DNA from: Pseudodesulfovibrio alkaliphilus
GTDB lineage: Bacteria > Desulfobacterota > Desulfovibrionia > Desulfovibrionales > Desulfovibrionaceae
DNA: 64,000 nucleotides
Assembly: GCF_009729555.1 (NCBI RefSeq)
Contig: NZ_WODC01000001.1
Location: 310,001-374,000, forward strand
Direction of reading: 5' to 3'
The notes beneath the pieces were generated by a model, which was not told the DNA's origin, made no database searches, and saw only the letters and a program-made list of their open reading frames with translations. Positions 26,424 through 34,854 of this stretch are shown here, in pieces (positions within the stretch are counted from its first letter, which is position 1; every line of letters begins with the position of its first letter). A program made the position numbers and the translations under genes.

Positions 26424-27032
26424 TCAAGACAGCTCTGCCCCCTCCCTTGTCACGTGATGGGCACTGTCCAGACAAAACGGCACCGGAACCCACAGCCCGG
26501 TGACGGAAGCAGAGATGGCGGCCACAGGTGTTGCGAGCATCATTTCTACTTCCTCTCGCGTAGAGATCATGCCCCCCGTGATAAGGGGCGGACGAATTAA
26601 TCCATGGAGATGATGGACAGCCTTGGCGAGCAAGCCGGGCATGATCTCCACGGCATCCGGCTCGTATTTCCCGACCGCGCTCACGGCCGTGTCAATGGAA
26701 CGGGAGTCGATCATGAAGATTCGTTGAATGGTCACAAGCCCAAGCTTTTTGCCCTTGCGAATGACCCCGCCTTTGGTGGTGATCACGCCGTCAAAGGAAA
26801 ACAGACTCCTCAAATGCTCCAGCCCGGCCGGATTCGGAGCCAGCCCCTCCACCATGTCGAAATGGATGAACACCCGCTTGCCGTTTCCGCGAAGCACACC
26901 TACCGCCTGCTCAAGCTCCCTCACGTTATCATGAAGCAGGAACACCGTATGAATGTCGGACTCCAAAGCCGTGACCACATGCTGCAAATCCGCAATGGCT
27001 GCAATGACCCGCTCGCGCCTGATGGTGTCCAT
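26424..27032 (-). CDS. glpP: GlpP-family glycerol-3-phosphate-responsive antiterminator
   Basis: In Bacillus GlpP binds glycerol-3-phosphate and lets RNA polymerase read through a leader terminator of glp genes. This 202-residue protein has the family fold and motifs: SDIHTVFLLHDNVRELEQAV, VFIHFDMVEGLAPNPAGL, GVITTKGGVIRKGKKLGL, QRIFMIDSRS, EIMPGLLAKAVH and PLITGGMISTREEVEMML. The ATG at 27032 begins the conserved part. It is transcribed away from the HAD/ABC transport operon, 311 bp apart, and is the likely regulator of that operon. Confidence 0.9.
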   Translation of the reverse strand: MDTIRRERVIAAIADLQHVVTALESDIHTVFLLHDNVRELEQAVGVLRGNGKRVFIHFDMVEGLAPNPAGLEHLRSLFSFDGVITTKGGVIRKGKKLGLVTIQRIFMIDSRSIDTAVSAVGKYEPDAVEIMPGLLAKAVHHLHGLIRPPLITGGMISTREEVEMMLATPVAAISASVTGLWVPVPFCLDSAHHVTREGAELS

Positions 27033-27127
27033 GATCGCAATCCCCGCACTCACCACTCGCCCCTTTTTCTTTTTACCATACCGGAGCCAGCCATCTCGTC
27101 CGCGTCGAAAAGGTGACGCCAAAGAGA

Positions 27128-27163
27128 CAAGTGTGAAACGAAAAAAGTCATAAGTTTCACTTG
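27128..27163. promoter_or_regulatory. Hairpin/palindrome between glpP and the divergent transport operon
   Basis: CAAGTGTGAAAC (27128-27139) and GTTTCACTTG (27154-27163) form a 10-bp stem with a two-base bulge. It sits in the 311-bp divergent region and could be an operator or leader structure. A weak promoter (TTGATT 27161, TAGGCT 27183) for the operon overlaps its right arm. Confidence 0.4.
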
Positions 27164-27343
27164 ATTTACGCTATTTCTGTTGTAGGCTTGTCCCGAGCTG
27201 CGTCAGAGATCATGTGAAAGCGGCGTCATATTCGTTCTTGGGAAAAGCACCTGAAAAACCCATTTGCTTTGGCAGGTGGAATAGCTTTCCAGCGAGTATG
27301 GCGCCCTTTTTTGTTCAACCAGCAACCAAGGCAACAGGTTCCA

Positions 27344-28180
27344 ATGCCTAAACATTTTCAAGAGCTTAAGGAAAAGCGTCTTTTCCTTTTCGACATGGAC
27401 GGCACTCTGAATAACGGCCCGCAGTGCATCACGGGCACCGTCGAGTGCCTGAAGGCTATCGCTGACATGGGGGCGCACTCCTGCATATTGACTAACAATT
27501 CTTCCAGAACCAGGCAGGAATGCCGGCACATTCTGGCAGGATTCGGCTGCGACGTCCCGGAAACGAACATCTACACCGCCGGAACAATCGCCGCCCATTA
27601 CATTGCATCCCACTGGCCGGGATCAAGCGTCTATGTACTCGGCAATACGGCCTTGAAAGAGGCGTGTGGGGAGTTCGGTCTCAGCGTAACCGACAGCCCG
27701 GCCACCACGCCGGACACGGTGCTGGTCGGCCTTGATCCCACCTTGAGCTACAGCAAGCTATCCACTGCCTGCATGCACCTCAGGGCCGGAGCCCGCTACC
27801 TGGCCACGCACCACGACATGATCTGCCCGGTAGGCGAGGGGCGGATCGTGCCCGATATCGGCTGCACACTGGCCTATATCCAGGCCGCCACCGGGCTCCA
27901 GCCTCTGAGCACGGGAAAACCAAATCCGTATGTACTTGCAGTGATCCGCGAGAAACACCCGGTTCCGCTGGAGCACATCATCATGGTCGGGGACAGGCTC
28001 ACCACCGATATCGCTCTCGGCGTGTACGGCAGTATTGCCACGGCGCTAGTGTTCAGCGGAGTCACCTCACGCAAGGAATACGACCAGTCCGCCTACACAA
28101 CCCCGCATGTGTTCTCCCATGTCGGCGAGCTTGCCAGCGTCCTGAAGAGGCATGAAGCCGAGGAGGCGGGCCGTGCTTAA
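27344..28180 (+). CDS. HAD-superfamily (NagD/PGP-type, subclass IIA) sugar/glycerol phosphatase
   Basis: The 278-residue protein has HAD motif I FLFDMDGTLNNG, motif II ILTNNSSR, the IIA cap region, motif III STGKPNPYV and motif IV IIMVGDRLTTDIALG. Relatives include NagD, AraL, mammalian phosphoglycolate/glycerol-3-phosphate phosphatase and an actinobacterial glycerol-3-phosphate phosphatase. In this operon a polyol-phosphate or glycerol-phosphate substrate is the natural inference. It is first in the transport operon and overlaps the first permease gene by 8 nt. A TTG 25 codons upstream is open but less likely. Confidence 0.88.
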   Translation: MPKHFQELKEKRLFLFDMDGTLNNGPQCITGTVECLKAIADMGAHSCILTNNSSRTRQECRHILAGFGCDVPETNIYTAGTIAAHYIASHWPGSSVYVLGNTALKEACGEFGLSVTDSPATTPDTVLVGLDPTLSYSKLSTACMHLRAGARYLATHHDMICPVGEGRIVPDIGCTLAYIQAATGLQPLSTGKPNPYVLAVIREKHPVPLEHIIMVGDRLTTDIALGVYGSIATALVFSGVTSRKEYDQSAYTTPHVFSHVGELASVLKRHEAEEAGRA

Positions 28181-29039
28181 ACGTCTTCACATTCTGCTGC
28201 TTGCGCCCAGTGCGGCACTGCTGTTCCTTTTTACCTACAAGCCCTTTTTCCAGGCGGTCATCGAATCGATGTACGACTCCCGCGCCACCAGCAGCGGTCA
28301 GTTCGTGGGATTGGCGAATTTCGTCCGTCTCTTCGATGATCCCGCCTTCATGGCCGCAGTCATCAACAACATCATTTATGTAGTATTCACGGTGATCCCC
28401 AGCCTGATCATCGGCTTGTTCTTCGCATTGCTTCTCAAGGAAAACTCGCGGGCCAACCGCTGGCTGCGCTCCATATTCTTCTTTCCCACCCTTGTGCCGC
28501 TGGTTGCGGCCGCCGCCCTATGGTCGTTCATCTTTCTGCCCGGCGTGGGCCTGCTGGACCACTACCTCTCCGTCTTCATCAGGAGCAGCCACCACAACTT
28601 TCTGGGACAGGAGAACACGGCGCTTACGGTGCTCATTATCATCAGCATATGGAAATACTCCGGCTATTACATGCTCTTTTTCCTCGCTGGTCTGCAGTCC
28701 ATCCCAGACGACGCCCTGGAAGCGGCCCACATCGAGGGGGCTTCGCCCTGGCAAGGATTCTATCACGTCACCTTGCCGCTTTTACGGCCCACGCTGACCT
28801 TTGTGGGAACCATAGCCCTGGTCTATTCCTTTACCCAGATTGATCATATCCCGGCCATGACCAACGGCGGTCCAGGCCATTCCACCACAGTGCTGCTCTA
28901 CTACATCCAGACCATAACCATGGAATCGCAGGATCTGGGCAAGGCTTACGCCGCGACCCTATGCACGGTCGTGGGTCTCTTTTTCCTCACCTGGCTCAAC
29001 AACGCACTTCTTGATTCCGGAGTTGACTATGAGCGGTAA
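28173..29039 (+). CDS. ABC transporter permease, UgpA/MalF type
   Basis: The 288-residue membrane protein has six predicted helices and the EAA loop ALEAAHIEGASPWQGFYHVTLPLL that docks on the ATPase. Start GTG 28173 is chosen because GAGGAGG lies six bases upstream; ATG 28152 has worse spacing. Order and family match carbohydrate/glycerol-phosphate importers (CUT1). It overlaps the HAD phosphatase stop by 8 nt and the second permease by 11 nt, indicating tight translational coupling. Confidence 0.92.
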   Translation: MLKRLHILLLAPSAALLFLFTYKPFFQAVIESMYDSRATSSGQFVGLANFVRLFDDPAFMAAVINNIIYVVFTVIPSLIIGLFFALLLKENSRANRWLRSIFFFPTLVPLVAAAALWSFIFLPGVGLLDHYLSVFIRSSHHNFLGQENTALTVLIIISIWKYSGYYMLFFLAGLQSIPDDALEAAHIEGASPWQGFYHVTLPLLRPTLTFVGTIALVYSFTQIDHIPAMTNGGPGHSTTVLLYYIQTITMESQDLGKAYAATLCTVVGLFFLTWLNNALLDSGVDYER

Positions 29040-29859
29040 CCACTCGGCATACAACAAAATGGGAACGATCATTTGCGCCTTGATCGGCGCGGTGTGGGCT
29101 CTCCCCTTTGTCTGGATGATCACGGCTTCCCTGCGTCCGGATTCCGGCGGGGCGGACATCGCATCGCTCATTCCCCAATGGCCCCTCTCGGTAGGGTATT
29201 TCCAGGACGCACTCATCTACGCGGACTGGGGAACCCTCTACCGCAATACCATTATCTTCAGCGTCGGCATCCTCTCGGCTCAACTTTTCTCCATCACCAC
29301 GGCAGGCTATGTCTTCGCCTTTGTACCGTTTCGGGGCAGAGAGCTGGTCTTTCGGCTCTTTCTTGTGCAACTGATGCTCTGGCCCATCGTGCTCATGGTG
29401 CCCAACATGGTGACGCTCAAGTCGCTGGGCCTGCTGGACACCCTCCTTGGCGCCATGCTTCCATACATGGCTTCGGCCTTTGGCATCTTCATGGTCCGCC
29501 AGGCGTTCCGCAGCGTGCCAAAAGAGATGATCGAGGCCGCGCAGGTGGAGGGAGCCAACCTCCTCCACATCTTCATCCTTGTGCTGCTGCCCGCCATCTG
29601 GCCGACGCTCCTGGCCTTCAGCATCGTCAGCCTCACGACCCATTGGAACGAATATCTCTGGCCGCTCATGGTCCTCAGCGACATGGACACCCATACCCTG
29701 ACCATCGGACTGGTAAGCTTCACCACCAGCGCCGAATCCGGGGCCGAGTGGGGGCTCATTGCCGCAGGCACCCTGCTCGTATGCCTGCCCATAACCTTAA
29801 CATTCGTCCTGTTCCAGAAGCACTTCATCAGCAGCTTCGGATTCACTCAATATAAATGA
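29029..29859 (+). CDS. ABC transporter permease, UgpE/MalG type
   Basis: The second CUT1 permease has 276 residues, about six helices, and the EAA motif MIEAAQVEGANLLHIFILVLLP. The N-terminal ALPFVWMITASLRP is characteristic of MalG-type subunits. ATG 29029 follows CCGGAG. It forms the transmembrane heterodimer with the upstream permease. Confidence 0.92.
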   Translation: MSGNHSAYNKMGTIICALIGAVWALPFVWMITASLRPDSGGADIASLIPQWPLSVGYFQDALIYADWGTLYRNTIIFSVGILSAQLFSITTAGYVFAFVPFRGRELVFRLFLVQLMLWPIVLMVPNMVTLKSLGLLDTLLGAMLPYMASAFGIFMVRQAFRSVPKEMIEAAQVEGANLLHIFILVLLPAIWPTLLAFSIVSLTTHWNEYLWPLMVLSDMDTHTLTIGLVSFTTSAESGAEWGLIAAGTLLVCLPITLTFVLFQKHFISSFGFTQYK

Positions 29860-29873
29860 AACGGAGGACATTC

Positions 29874-30722
29874 ATGCTCATCGCCCACATATCCGATCTG
29901 CACATTCGCCCGCACGGGGTGAAGCTCTACGATTTTGTGGATACCAACGCGCTCATCAGCCGCCATGTGGCAACGCTCAACAGCATCGCCAAGACAACGG
30001 ACAGGCCTGATGCGGTGATCATCACCGGAGACATTGTCAACTGCGGGCAAAAACAGGAGTATGCGATGGCACGGCGCATCCTTGGACAGATAACCCTGCC
30101 TGTCTACATCATCCCGGGAAACCACGACAACAACGCGCATCTCCTTGAAGCGCTCATGGACATCTGTCCGCCGCTCGAAAATGTCGACAAATCCGGCGAG
30201 CACAACATTCGCTACACCGTTGAAGACTATGCTGTGCGCTTCATCATGCTCGACTCCTCCATCAGCGGCGAGTTGCACGGCGAGATAGGCCGAGAACAGA
30301 TGGCCTGGCTGGCAAGGGAACTGCAGAAGGACACGGACAGGGAAACCGCCGTGTGCATGCACCACCACCCCCTGCCTTCGGGCAACGCCCACATGGACGC
30401 CATCAGGTGCCGTGACGGCCAAGCGCTCATCGACATGTTGAAGGGATACCCAAATGTCACGCGATTGCTGTGCGGCCACACGCACCGCTCCATTTTCCAG
30501 AACGTAGGCCACATCCTCATCTGCACCGTGCCCGGTGCCGCCCACCAGGTGCCCTTTCACAGTACGGACCTGGACGGTTCCTACACCCTTGAACCCCCCG
30601 CACTCTATTTTCACCGCCATACACCCGAAACCGGCCTGGTCACCTACAGCCAGTCGCTGGCACCCTTCGACGGACCGTATCCGTTCGATAGTGCCTGCGC
30701 CTGCCCTGAAGGCCAGCTGTAA
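29874..30722 (+). CDS. Metallophosphoesterase, GpdQ/CpdA-like glycerophosphodiesterase candidate
   Basis: The 282-residue protein has the full dimetal set: LIAHISDLHIRP, ITGDIVNCG, IIPGNHDNN, MHHHPLPSG and LLCGHTHRSIF. This class III phosphodiesterase group contains GpdQ (glycerophosphodiesters) and CpdA (cAMP). Position inside a glycerol-phosphate-type importer favours GpdQ-like hydrolysis of imported diesters to glycerol-3-phosphate. No signal peptide is visible, so it acts in the cytoplasm. The second Met (29874) is selected because GGAGG stands six bases before it. Confidence 0.88.
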   Translation: MLIAHISDLHIRPHGVKLYDFVDTNALISRHVATLNSIAKTTDRPDAVIITGDIVNCGQKQEYAMARRILGQITLPVYIIPGNHDNNAHLLEALMDICPPLENVDKSGEHNIRYTVEDYAVRFIMLDSSISGELHGEIGREQMAWLARELQKDTDRETAVCMHHHPLPSGNAHMDAIRCRDGQALIDMLKGYPNVTRLLCGHTHRSIFQNVGHILICTVPGAAHQVPFHSTDLDGSYTLEPPALYFHRHTPETGLVTYSQSLAPFDGPYPFDSACACPEGQL

Positions 30723-30733
30723 GGAGAAACAAC

Positions 30734-31831
30734 ATGAGCAGTGTCCGCTTGAACAACGTCGCAAAACACTTCGGCGCCGCAAAAATCATCCAGAACCTGT
30801 CCCTGGCCATCAACGACGGGGAATTCATCGCTGTTGTCGGACCTTCGGGAAGCGGCAAGTCCACTGTTTTACGGCTTATCTCCGGCCTTGAGCCGGTCAC
30901 GGAAGGGACCATACAGATCGGCCCGCGGGATGTGACCACGCTGCATCCCAAAAAACGCAATGTGGCCATGGTCTTTCAAAACTACGCCCTCTACCCGCAC
31001 ATGAGCGTGGAACGCAACATCCTCTTTGGCATGAAAATCAGAAAGGAAAGCCGCGAAGCGCAGCGGAAGGCCCTCAGTCGGGTCGTGGAAATCCTGCACC
31101 TTGAGGGATTGCTGAAGCGCAAGCCGCGCCAGCTTTCCGGCGGACAGCGGCAGCGCGTGGCAATGGCCCGCGCCATCGTACGCAGACCCGAGTTGTTTCT
31201 CATGGATGAGCCGCTCTCCAACCTCGACGCCAAACTTCGCAACGAGGTTCGCCTGTCTATCATGGAGCTTCACCGCAAACTGAAGACCACCACCGTGTAT
31301 GTGACCCACGACCAAGTGGAGGCCATGACCATGGCTGACCGCATCGTGGTGCTGCGCGACGGGATCATCCAGCAGGTGGGCACGCCGCAGGAGCTATACC
31401 AGACTCCCGCCAACCTCTTTGTGGCGCGGTTCATCGGCTCGCCTGCCATGAACATTATCGACATAGCCTGCGAGAATGGTTCACTGCGTCTGCCAAACGG
31501 GTTGAAAGTTCCTACCCCAGCATTCGTGAAGCCTGCCCTGAATCAAGCCAGGACAGTGCGGATGGGCATCCGCCCCGAGCACATAATTCTAGCCTCCGAA
31601 GGACAAGCCGATGATCAAGGGAGCGGCCTCGTAAGCCTCGCCGGCACGCTTTCGACCGTCGAAATGCTCGGCAGCGACATCGTGCTCCACACAACCGGCG
31701 GTTCCAACGGACTCAGAGTGCGCGTGGCAAACCATGGCGTACCCTATGCAAGCGGGGACACCACCCGACTCCTGCTGGACCTTAGCAAGGCGCACTTCTT
31801 CTCCGCAGAGGGCAAGGAACGCCTGTGCTGA
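30734..31831 (+). CDS. ugpC: ABC transporter ATP-binding protein, UgpC/MalK type
   Basis: The 365-residue ATPase has Walker [10 protein letters not shown] (residues 36-44), Q-loop [13 protein letters not shown], signature [19 protein letters not shown], Walker [17 protein letters not shown] and the switch His in [15 protein letters not shown]. The C-terminal 110 residues form a TOBE/regulatory domain as in MalK and UgpC. TAAGGAGA precedes the ATG. It energises the two upstream permeases; the solute may be sn-glycerol-3-phosphate or its diesters. Confidence 0.93.
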   Translation: MSSVRLNNVAKHFGAAKIIQNLSLAINDGEFIAVVGPSGSGKSTVLRLISGLEPVTEGTIQIGPRDVTTLHPKKRNVAMVFQNYALYPHMSVERNILFGMKIRKESREAQRKALSRVVEILHLEGLLKRKPRQLSGGQRQRVAMARAIVRRPELFLMDEPLSNLDAKLRNEVRLSIMELHRKLKTTTVYVTHDQVEAMTMADRIVVLRDGIIQQVGTPQELYQTPANLFVARFIGSPAMNIIDIACENGSLRLPNGLKVPTPAFVKPALNQARTVRMGIRPEHIILASEGQADDQGSGLVSLAGTLSTVEMLGSDIVLHTTGGSNGLRVRVANHGVPYASGDTTRLLLDLSKAHFFSAEGKERLC

Positions 31832-31845
31832 TCGTACCGAAGCCC

Positions 31846-31863
31846 CCCCCTGCATGCAGGGGG
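31846..31863 (+). promoter_or_regulatory. Intercistronic hairpin before the binding-protein gene
   Basis: CCCCCTGCA-TGCAGGGGG is a perfect palindrome in the 63-nt gap between the ATPase and binding-protein genes. It lacks a T-tract, so it may be an mRNA-stability or processing hairpin rather than a terminator. Confidence 0.5.
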
Positions 31864-31894
31864 TATATGTAAATCAAACCATTAGGAGATGATC

Positions 31895-33202
31895 ATGAGA
31901 AATGTACGAATCGTGCTGTTCCTGGTCCTAGCGGTAATGCTCATCAGCAGCGCCGCAACGGCCGCAACCAGGATCGACTTCATGTTCCCTTCCCCGGTAC
32001 AGGGCAAGCTGGCCAAGGAAATGACCACCATCGTCACCGAGTACAACAAGTCACAGTCCGAGGTCGAAGTGCGCGGCATCTTCACTGGCGACTACGACAC
32101 CACCAAGGTCAAGGCCGAGGCCGCCGCCAAGGCGGGCAATCCTCCGGCGCTGGTCATCATGATGGCAAACCTCATACCCGACCTGGCCATCAACGGCTTC
32201 ATCGCGCCCATCCAGACCCTGGCCCGACACGCCAATGTGGACGCCGACACATTCCTTGCCGAGGAGTTCTGGCCTGCGTTGCGACAGAACGCCTCCTTCA
32301 GCGGCGAGGCTTACGGCATCCCATTCCACAACTCCACCCCGGTCATGTACTATAACAAGACCATGTTCAACAAAATGGGCATTGAACCGCCCACCACGTG
32401 GGCCGAAGTGGTCGAAGCAGCGAAAAAGATAGCCAATCCGGACCAAGGCCGCTGGGGCATCATGCTCCCGAGCGTGAACACCGACTACTGCGGGTGGATC
32501 CTTTCCTCCCTGGTCATGGCCAATGGCGGCCAATACTACAACTCCAAGTATCCTGGCGAGGTCTACTACACCGCACCGACCACGGTTGGAGCAATGACCT
32601 TCTGGCGCGACCTGGTGTTCAAACACAAGGTCATGCCCCAAGGCGTTCTGACCCCCAACACCATCTCTTCCACCTTCTTCGCCGGCCAGCTCGGCATGGC
32701 GTTTCTCTCCACTGGCGCATTGGGCCACATGCGCGAAAACTCCAAGGACTTCGAACTTGGTGTGGCCTTCATGCCGCAGAAAGTCACCCGCGGCGTTCTT
32801 ATCGGCGGAGCTTCACTGGTCACCTTCAAAGGCATCTCCGAAGAGCAGCAAAAGGCTGCGTGGAAGTTCATGAGCTATCTGACCAGCCCCGAGGTGTCCG
32901 GCCGCTGGAGCCGGTTCACCGGGTATTTCGCCCCGCGCATGAAGGCATACGACCTGCCGGAAATGAAACAGTATCTCACACAACACCCAGACGCCAAGAC
33001 CGCTCTGGACCAGCTCAAATACGCGCAACCCTGGTACTCCACCTACGAGACTATCGCCGTACGCAAAGCCATGGAAAACAACATGGCCCGTCTGCTCAAC
33101 GATCCGAACCTGAAGCCTGCGGAGGCCGCCCGCGCCGCGCAAAACGAAGCCGACGAAATCCTTGCTCCCTACGTGGAGAAGACGGCCCTGCAACTGCCTT
33201 AG
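31895..33202 (+). CDS. ugpB: ABC transporter substrate-binding protein (UgpB-like)
   Basis: The periplasmic binding protein has 435 residues. It has a cleavable signal (RIVLFLVLAVMLISSAATAA) followed by TRIDFMFPSPVQGKLAKEMT, resembling the UgpB N-terminus, and later segments such as GIPFHNSTPVMYYNKTMFNKMG and the SBP-1 motif GQLGMAFLSTGALGHM. These match the glycerol-phosphate binding branch. The second ATG is used: the ribosome binding site AGGAG ends six bases before it, whereas it abuts the first ATG. It is the last gene of the operon and ends at a strong terminator. Confidence 0.9.
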   Translation: MRNVRIVLFLVLAVMLISSAATAATRIDFMFPSPVQGKLAKEMTTIVTEYNKSQSEVEVRGIFTGDYDTTKVKAEAAAKAGNPPALVIMMANLIPDLAINGFIAPIQTLARHANVDADTFLAEEFWPALRQNASFSGEAYGIPFHNSTPVMYYNKTMFNKMGIEPPTTWAEVVEAAKKIANPDQGRWGIMLPSVNTDYCGWILSSLVMANGGQYYNSKYPGEVYYTAPTTVGAMTFWRDLVFKHKVMPQGVLTPNTISSTFFAGQLGMAFLSTGALGHMRENSKDFELGVAFMPQKVTRGVLIGGASLVTFKGISEEQQKAAWKFMSYLTSPEVSGRWSRFTGYFAPRMKAYDLPEMKQYLTQHPDAKTALDQLKYAQPWYSTYETIAVRKAMENNMARLLNDPNLKPAEAARAAQNEADEILAPYVEKTALQLP

Positions 33203-33225
33203 CGGCATCGTATAACTTCCCAAAT

Positions 33226-33255
33226 AAAGGGGGGCGCACCTTGCGCCCCCCTTTT
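33226..33255 (+). terminator. Terminator of the glycerol-phosphate-type transport operon
   Basis: GGGGGGCGCA (33229-33238) pairs with TGCGCCCCCC (33242-33251), flanked by AAA and TTTT. Confidence 0.92.
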
Positions 33256-33405
33256 CGCCTTTGCCCAGGCAGGTCCAATGAAATCCTTTGCACCCGGAAG
33301 AAAGATGAAGGCGTTATGCCAACGCCACTCGGCAAAGCAGGTTTGATCTGCCAACCGCCGCGAATGACAAGGCATACCTGCAAGTTGTCCGGCACAGCCA
33401 AAATC

Positions 33406-33882
33406 CTAGATGTAGATGCACTTGAAATTACGGGTCACATCTGGATGCTTGCGAAACTCCTCGTATTCCCTGGCCGCTTTTTGCATGTAATGGACCATCT
33501 GGGAAACCAGCGCGGCCCGCTCCACCTTTCGGCTCCATGAGCGCACCTCGCAATCGCCATCGGCCTCAAGGACCATGGCCCAAACCAGGATCGTGTCTCC
33601 TTCGATACGCCCCGAGACTGTCTTGGCATCCAAAAAAAGGTCGATCTGACGAAAAAGCGCACTGTGCTCCTGAACAGCCCTGTTGATCTCCATGACCTCA
33701 CCGCCGGTCAGCTCCAGAGCCTTAAGCGAAACAGTGCCCTTCACAGAGACCAATCCCGACAGACCGTCGCTGGCGGCCCGCTCGCCACCGAAAAAACCGG
33801 GGGCGAACAGGGCCACGCACCAGATAGCAATTCCAAGGACGAACGCCGCACCCAAAAGGGGCATCCGCTTCGATCTATTCAT
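33406..33882 (-). CDS. Uncharacterised membrane-anchored protein
   Basis: The 158-residue protein has one N-terminal transmembrane helix (LLGAAFVLGIAIWCVALFAPGFF) and an extracytoplasmic domain with no motif I recognise (LVSVKGTVSLKALELTGGEVM, then WSRKVERAALVSQMVHYMQ). A conserved-looking C-terminal stretch is KHPDVTRNFKCIYI. The start at 33882 is the first Met before the charged anchor. It stands alone between two noncoding gaps and converges on the transport operon terminator. Function unknown. Confidence 0.65.
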   Translation of the reverse strand: MNRSKRMPLLGAAFVLGIAIWCVALFAPGFFGGERAASDGLSGLVSVKGTVSLKALELTGGEVMEINRAVQEHSALFRQIDLFLDAKTVSGRIEGDTILVWAMVLEADGDCEVRSWSRKVERAALVSQMVHYMQKAAREYEEFRKHPDVTRNFKCIYI

Positions 33883-34261
33883 ATTGACCACACGCTGCAA
33901 CCTTGAATAAAAAAAACGTAATCTTTCCAATGAGAATCCCTGTGAATTTCTTTGCCAAAGGGCACAGCTATCCCATTTTGCCGATCTTGGCAATGCAGTG
34001 ATTAGGCTCATTCCCGACCAGGAGGGCCAACTGGTTCATTTTTTGTGGCAAACTTTTTGGCCGAGCCCAACCGCCGTTGGTCTGGGCGCATCAAGGCCGT
34101 TGCCCGACTCCGGGAGATCAAGCGCGGCAACCCCGCTGGGATAATTCCCGACCGCCCTCACCCCGCAACAGGCTCTTCTCCGACAAGGAACCCCCAATAG
34201 CCCCTCTCGGCGAGAGGCAACCTGCGCATCATCCGTCCCTTGGGCGCTTGGCGCTTCCGCA
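33883..34261. other. Intergenic, 380 bp
   Basis: I see no gene or RNA here. The half near 33900 is AT-rich and could hold the promoter for the minus-strand membrane protein. No repeat or mobile element boundary is evident. Confidence 0.5.
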
Positions 34262-34675
34262 TCAGAGGCTGGGTATCTGGGACACTATCCGCGCCACGGT
34301 GGCCGCGGCGATGACAGAAAGGCAAAGCCGGGCCCGGGTCGGACCGAAAAACACATCAAAATAGACCATGTCGCCAAACTGGAAGCTCTCCGGGACCACC
34401 TCCGTGAGCAGGGGCAGCTCAATGGCTTCGTCCCCGTCAAAGGCCACGGGAATCATGCCCTCGCGCTCCGGCCCCATGTCAGTCATGTGCATGGCGCCCA
34501 GCGCTTCGGCCATGGCGGGACAAACCTCAAGAGCAACAGGCAGATAGACCCCGCCGAACTGGAGCAGACAGACCGGATGATCCTCAAGCAGCATTGCCTC
34601 GGGCTCGGCCTCGAACGCTTCAAGCAGATACGGTCCGGCATCTTCGAATAGTATTCTCTGCCCTTCCTCAGTCAT
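34262..34675 (-). CDS. Hypothetical acidic protein
   Basis: This 137-residue protein is acidic and hydrophobic without a signal peptide. Segments such as EPEAMLLEDHPVCLLQFGGVYLPVALE and EAIELPLLTEVVPESFQFGDMVYFDVFFGPTRARL suggest an all-beta domain. I do not recognise a family. The codon usage fits the neighbourhood, and an ATG with GGAG upstream (AAAGGAGACACC) supports expression. Its upstream neighbour in the same direction is the 5'-nucleotidase gene. Confidence 0.65.
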   Translation of the reverse strand: MTEEGQRILFEDAGPYLLEAFEAEPEAMLLEDHPVCLLQFGGVYLPVALEVCPAMAEALGAMHMTDMGPEREGMIPVAFDGDEAIELPLLTEVVPESFQFGDMVYFDVFFGPTRARLCLSVIAAATVARIVSQIPSL

Positions 34676-34854
34676 GGTGTCTCCTTTGTTTCCGATTCTC
34701 GCGCCTTCGCTCGATAGAGGACGGCCGAAAGGCTGATATACTGGCCTTGTTCACGCCTCGTCAACCATACCGGACCGGCTGCCCAGGAAGCCGGGACACC
34801 CCCCGGTCATTGCAGCGAGGGCGGCTTTGGTTTTCGCGTAAAACGCTTCGGCCC

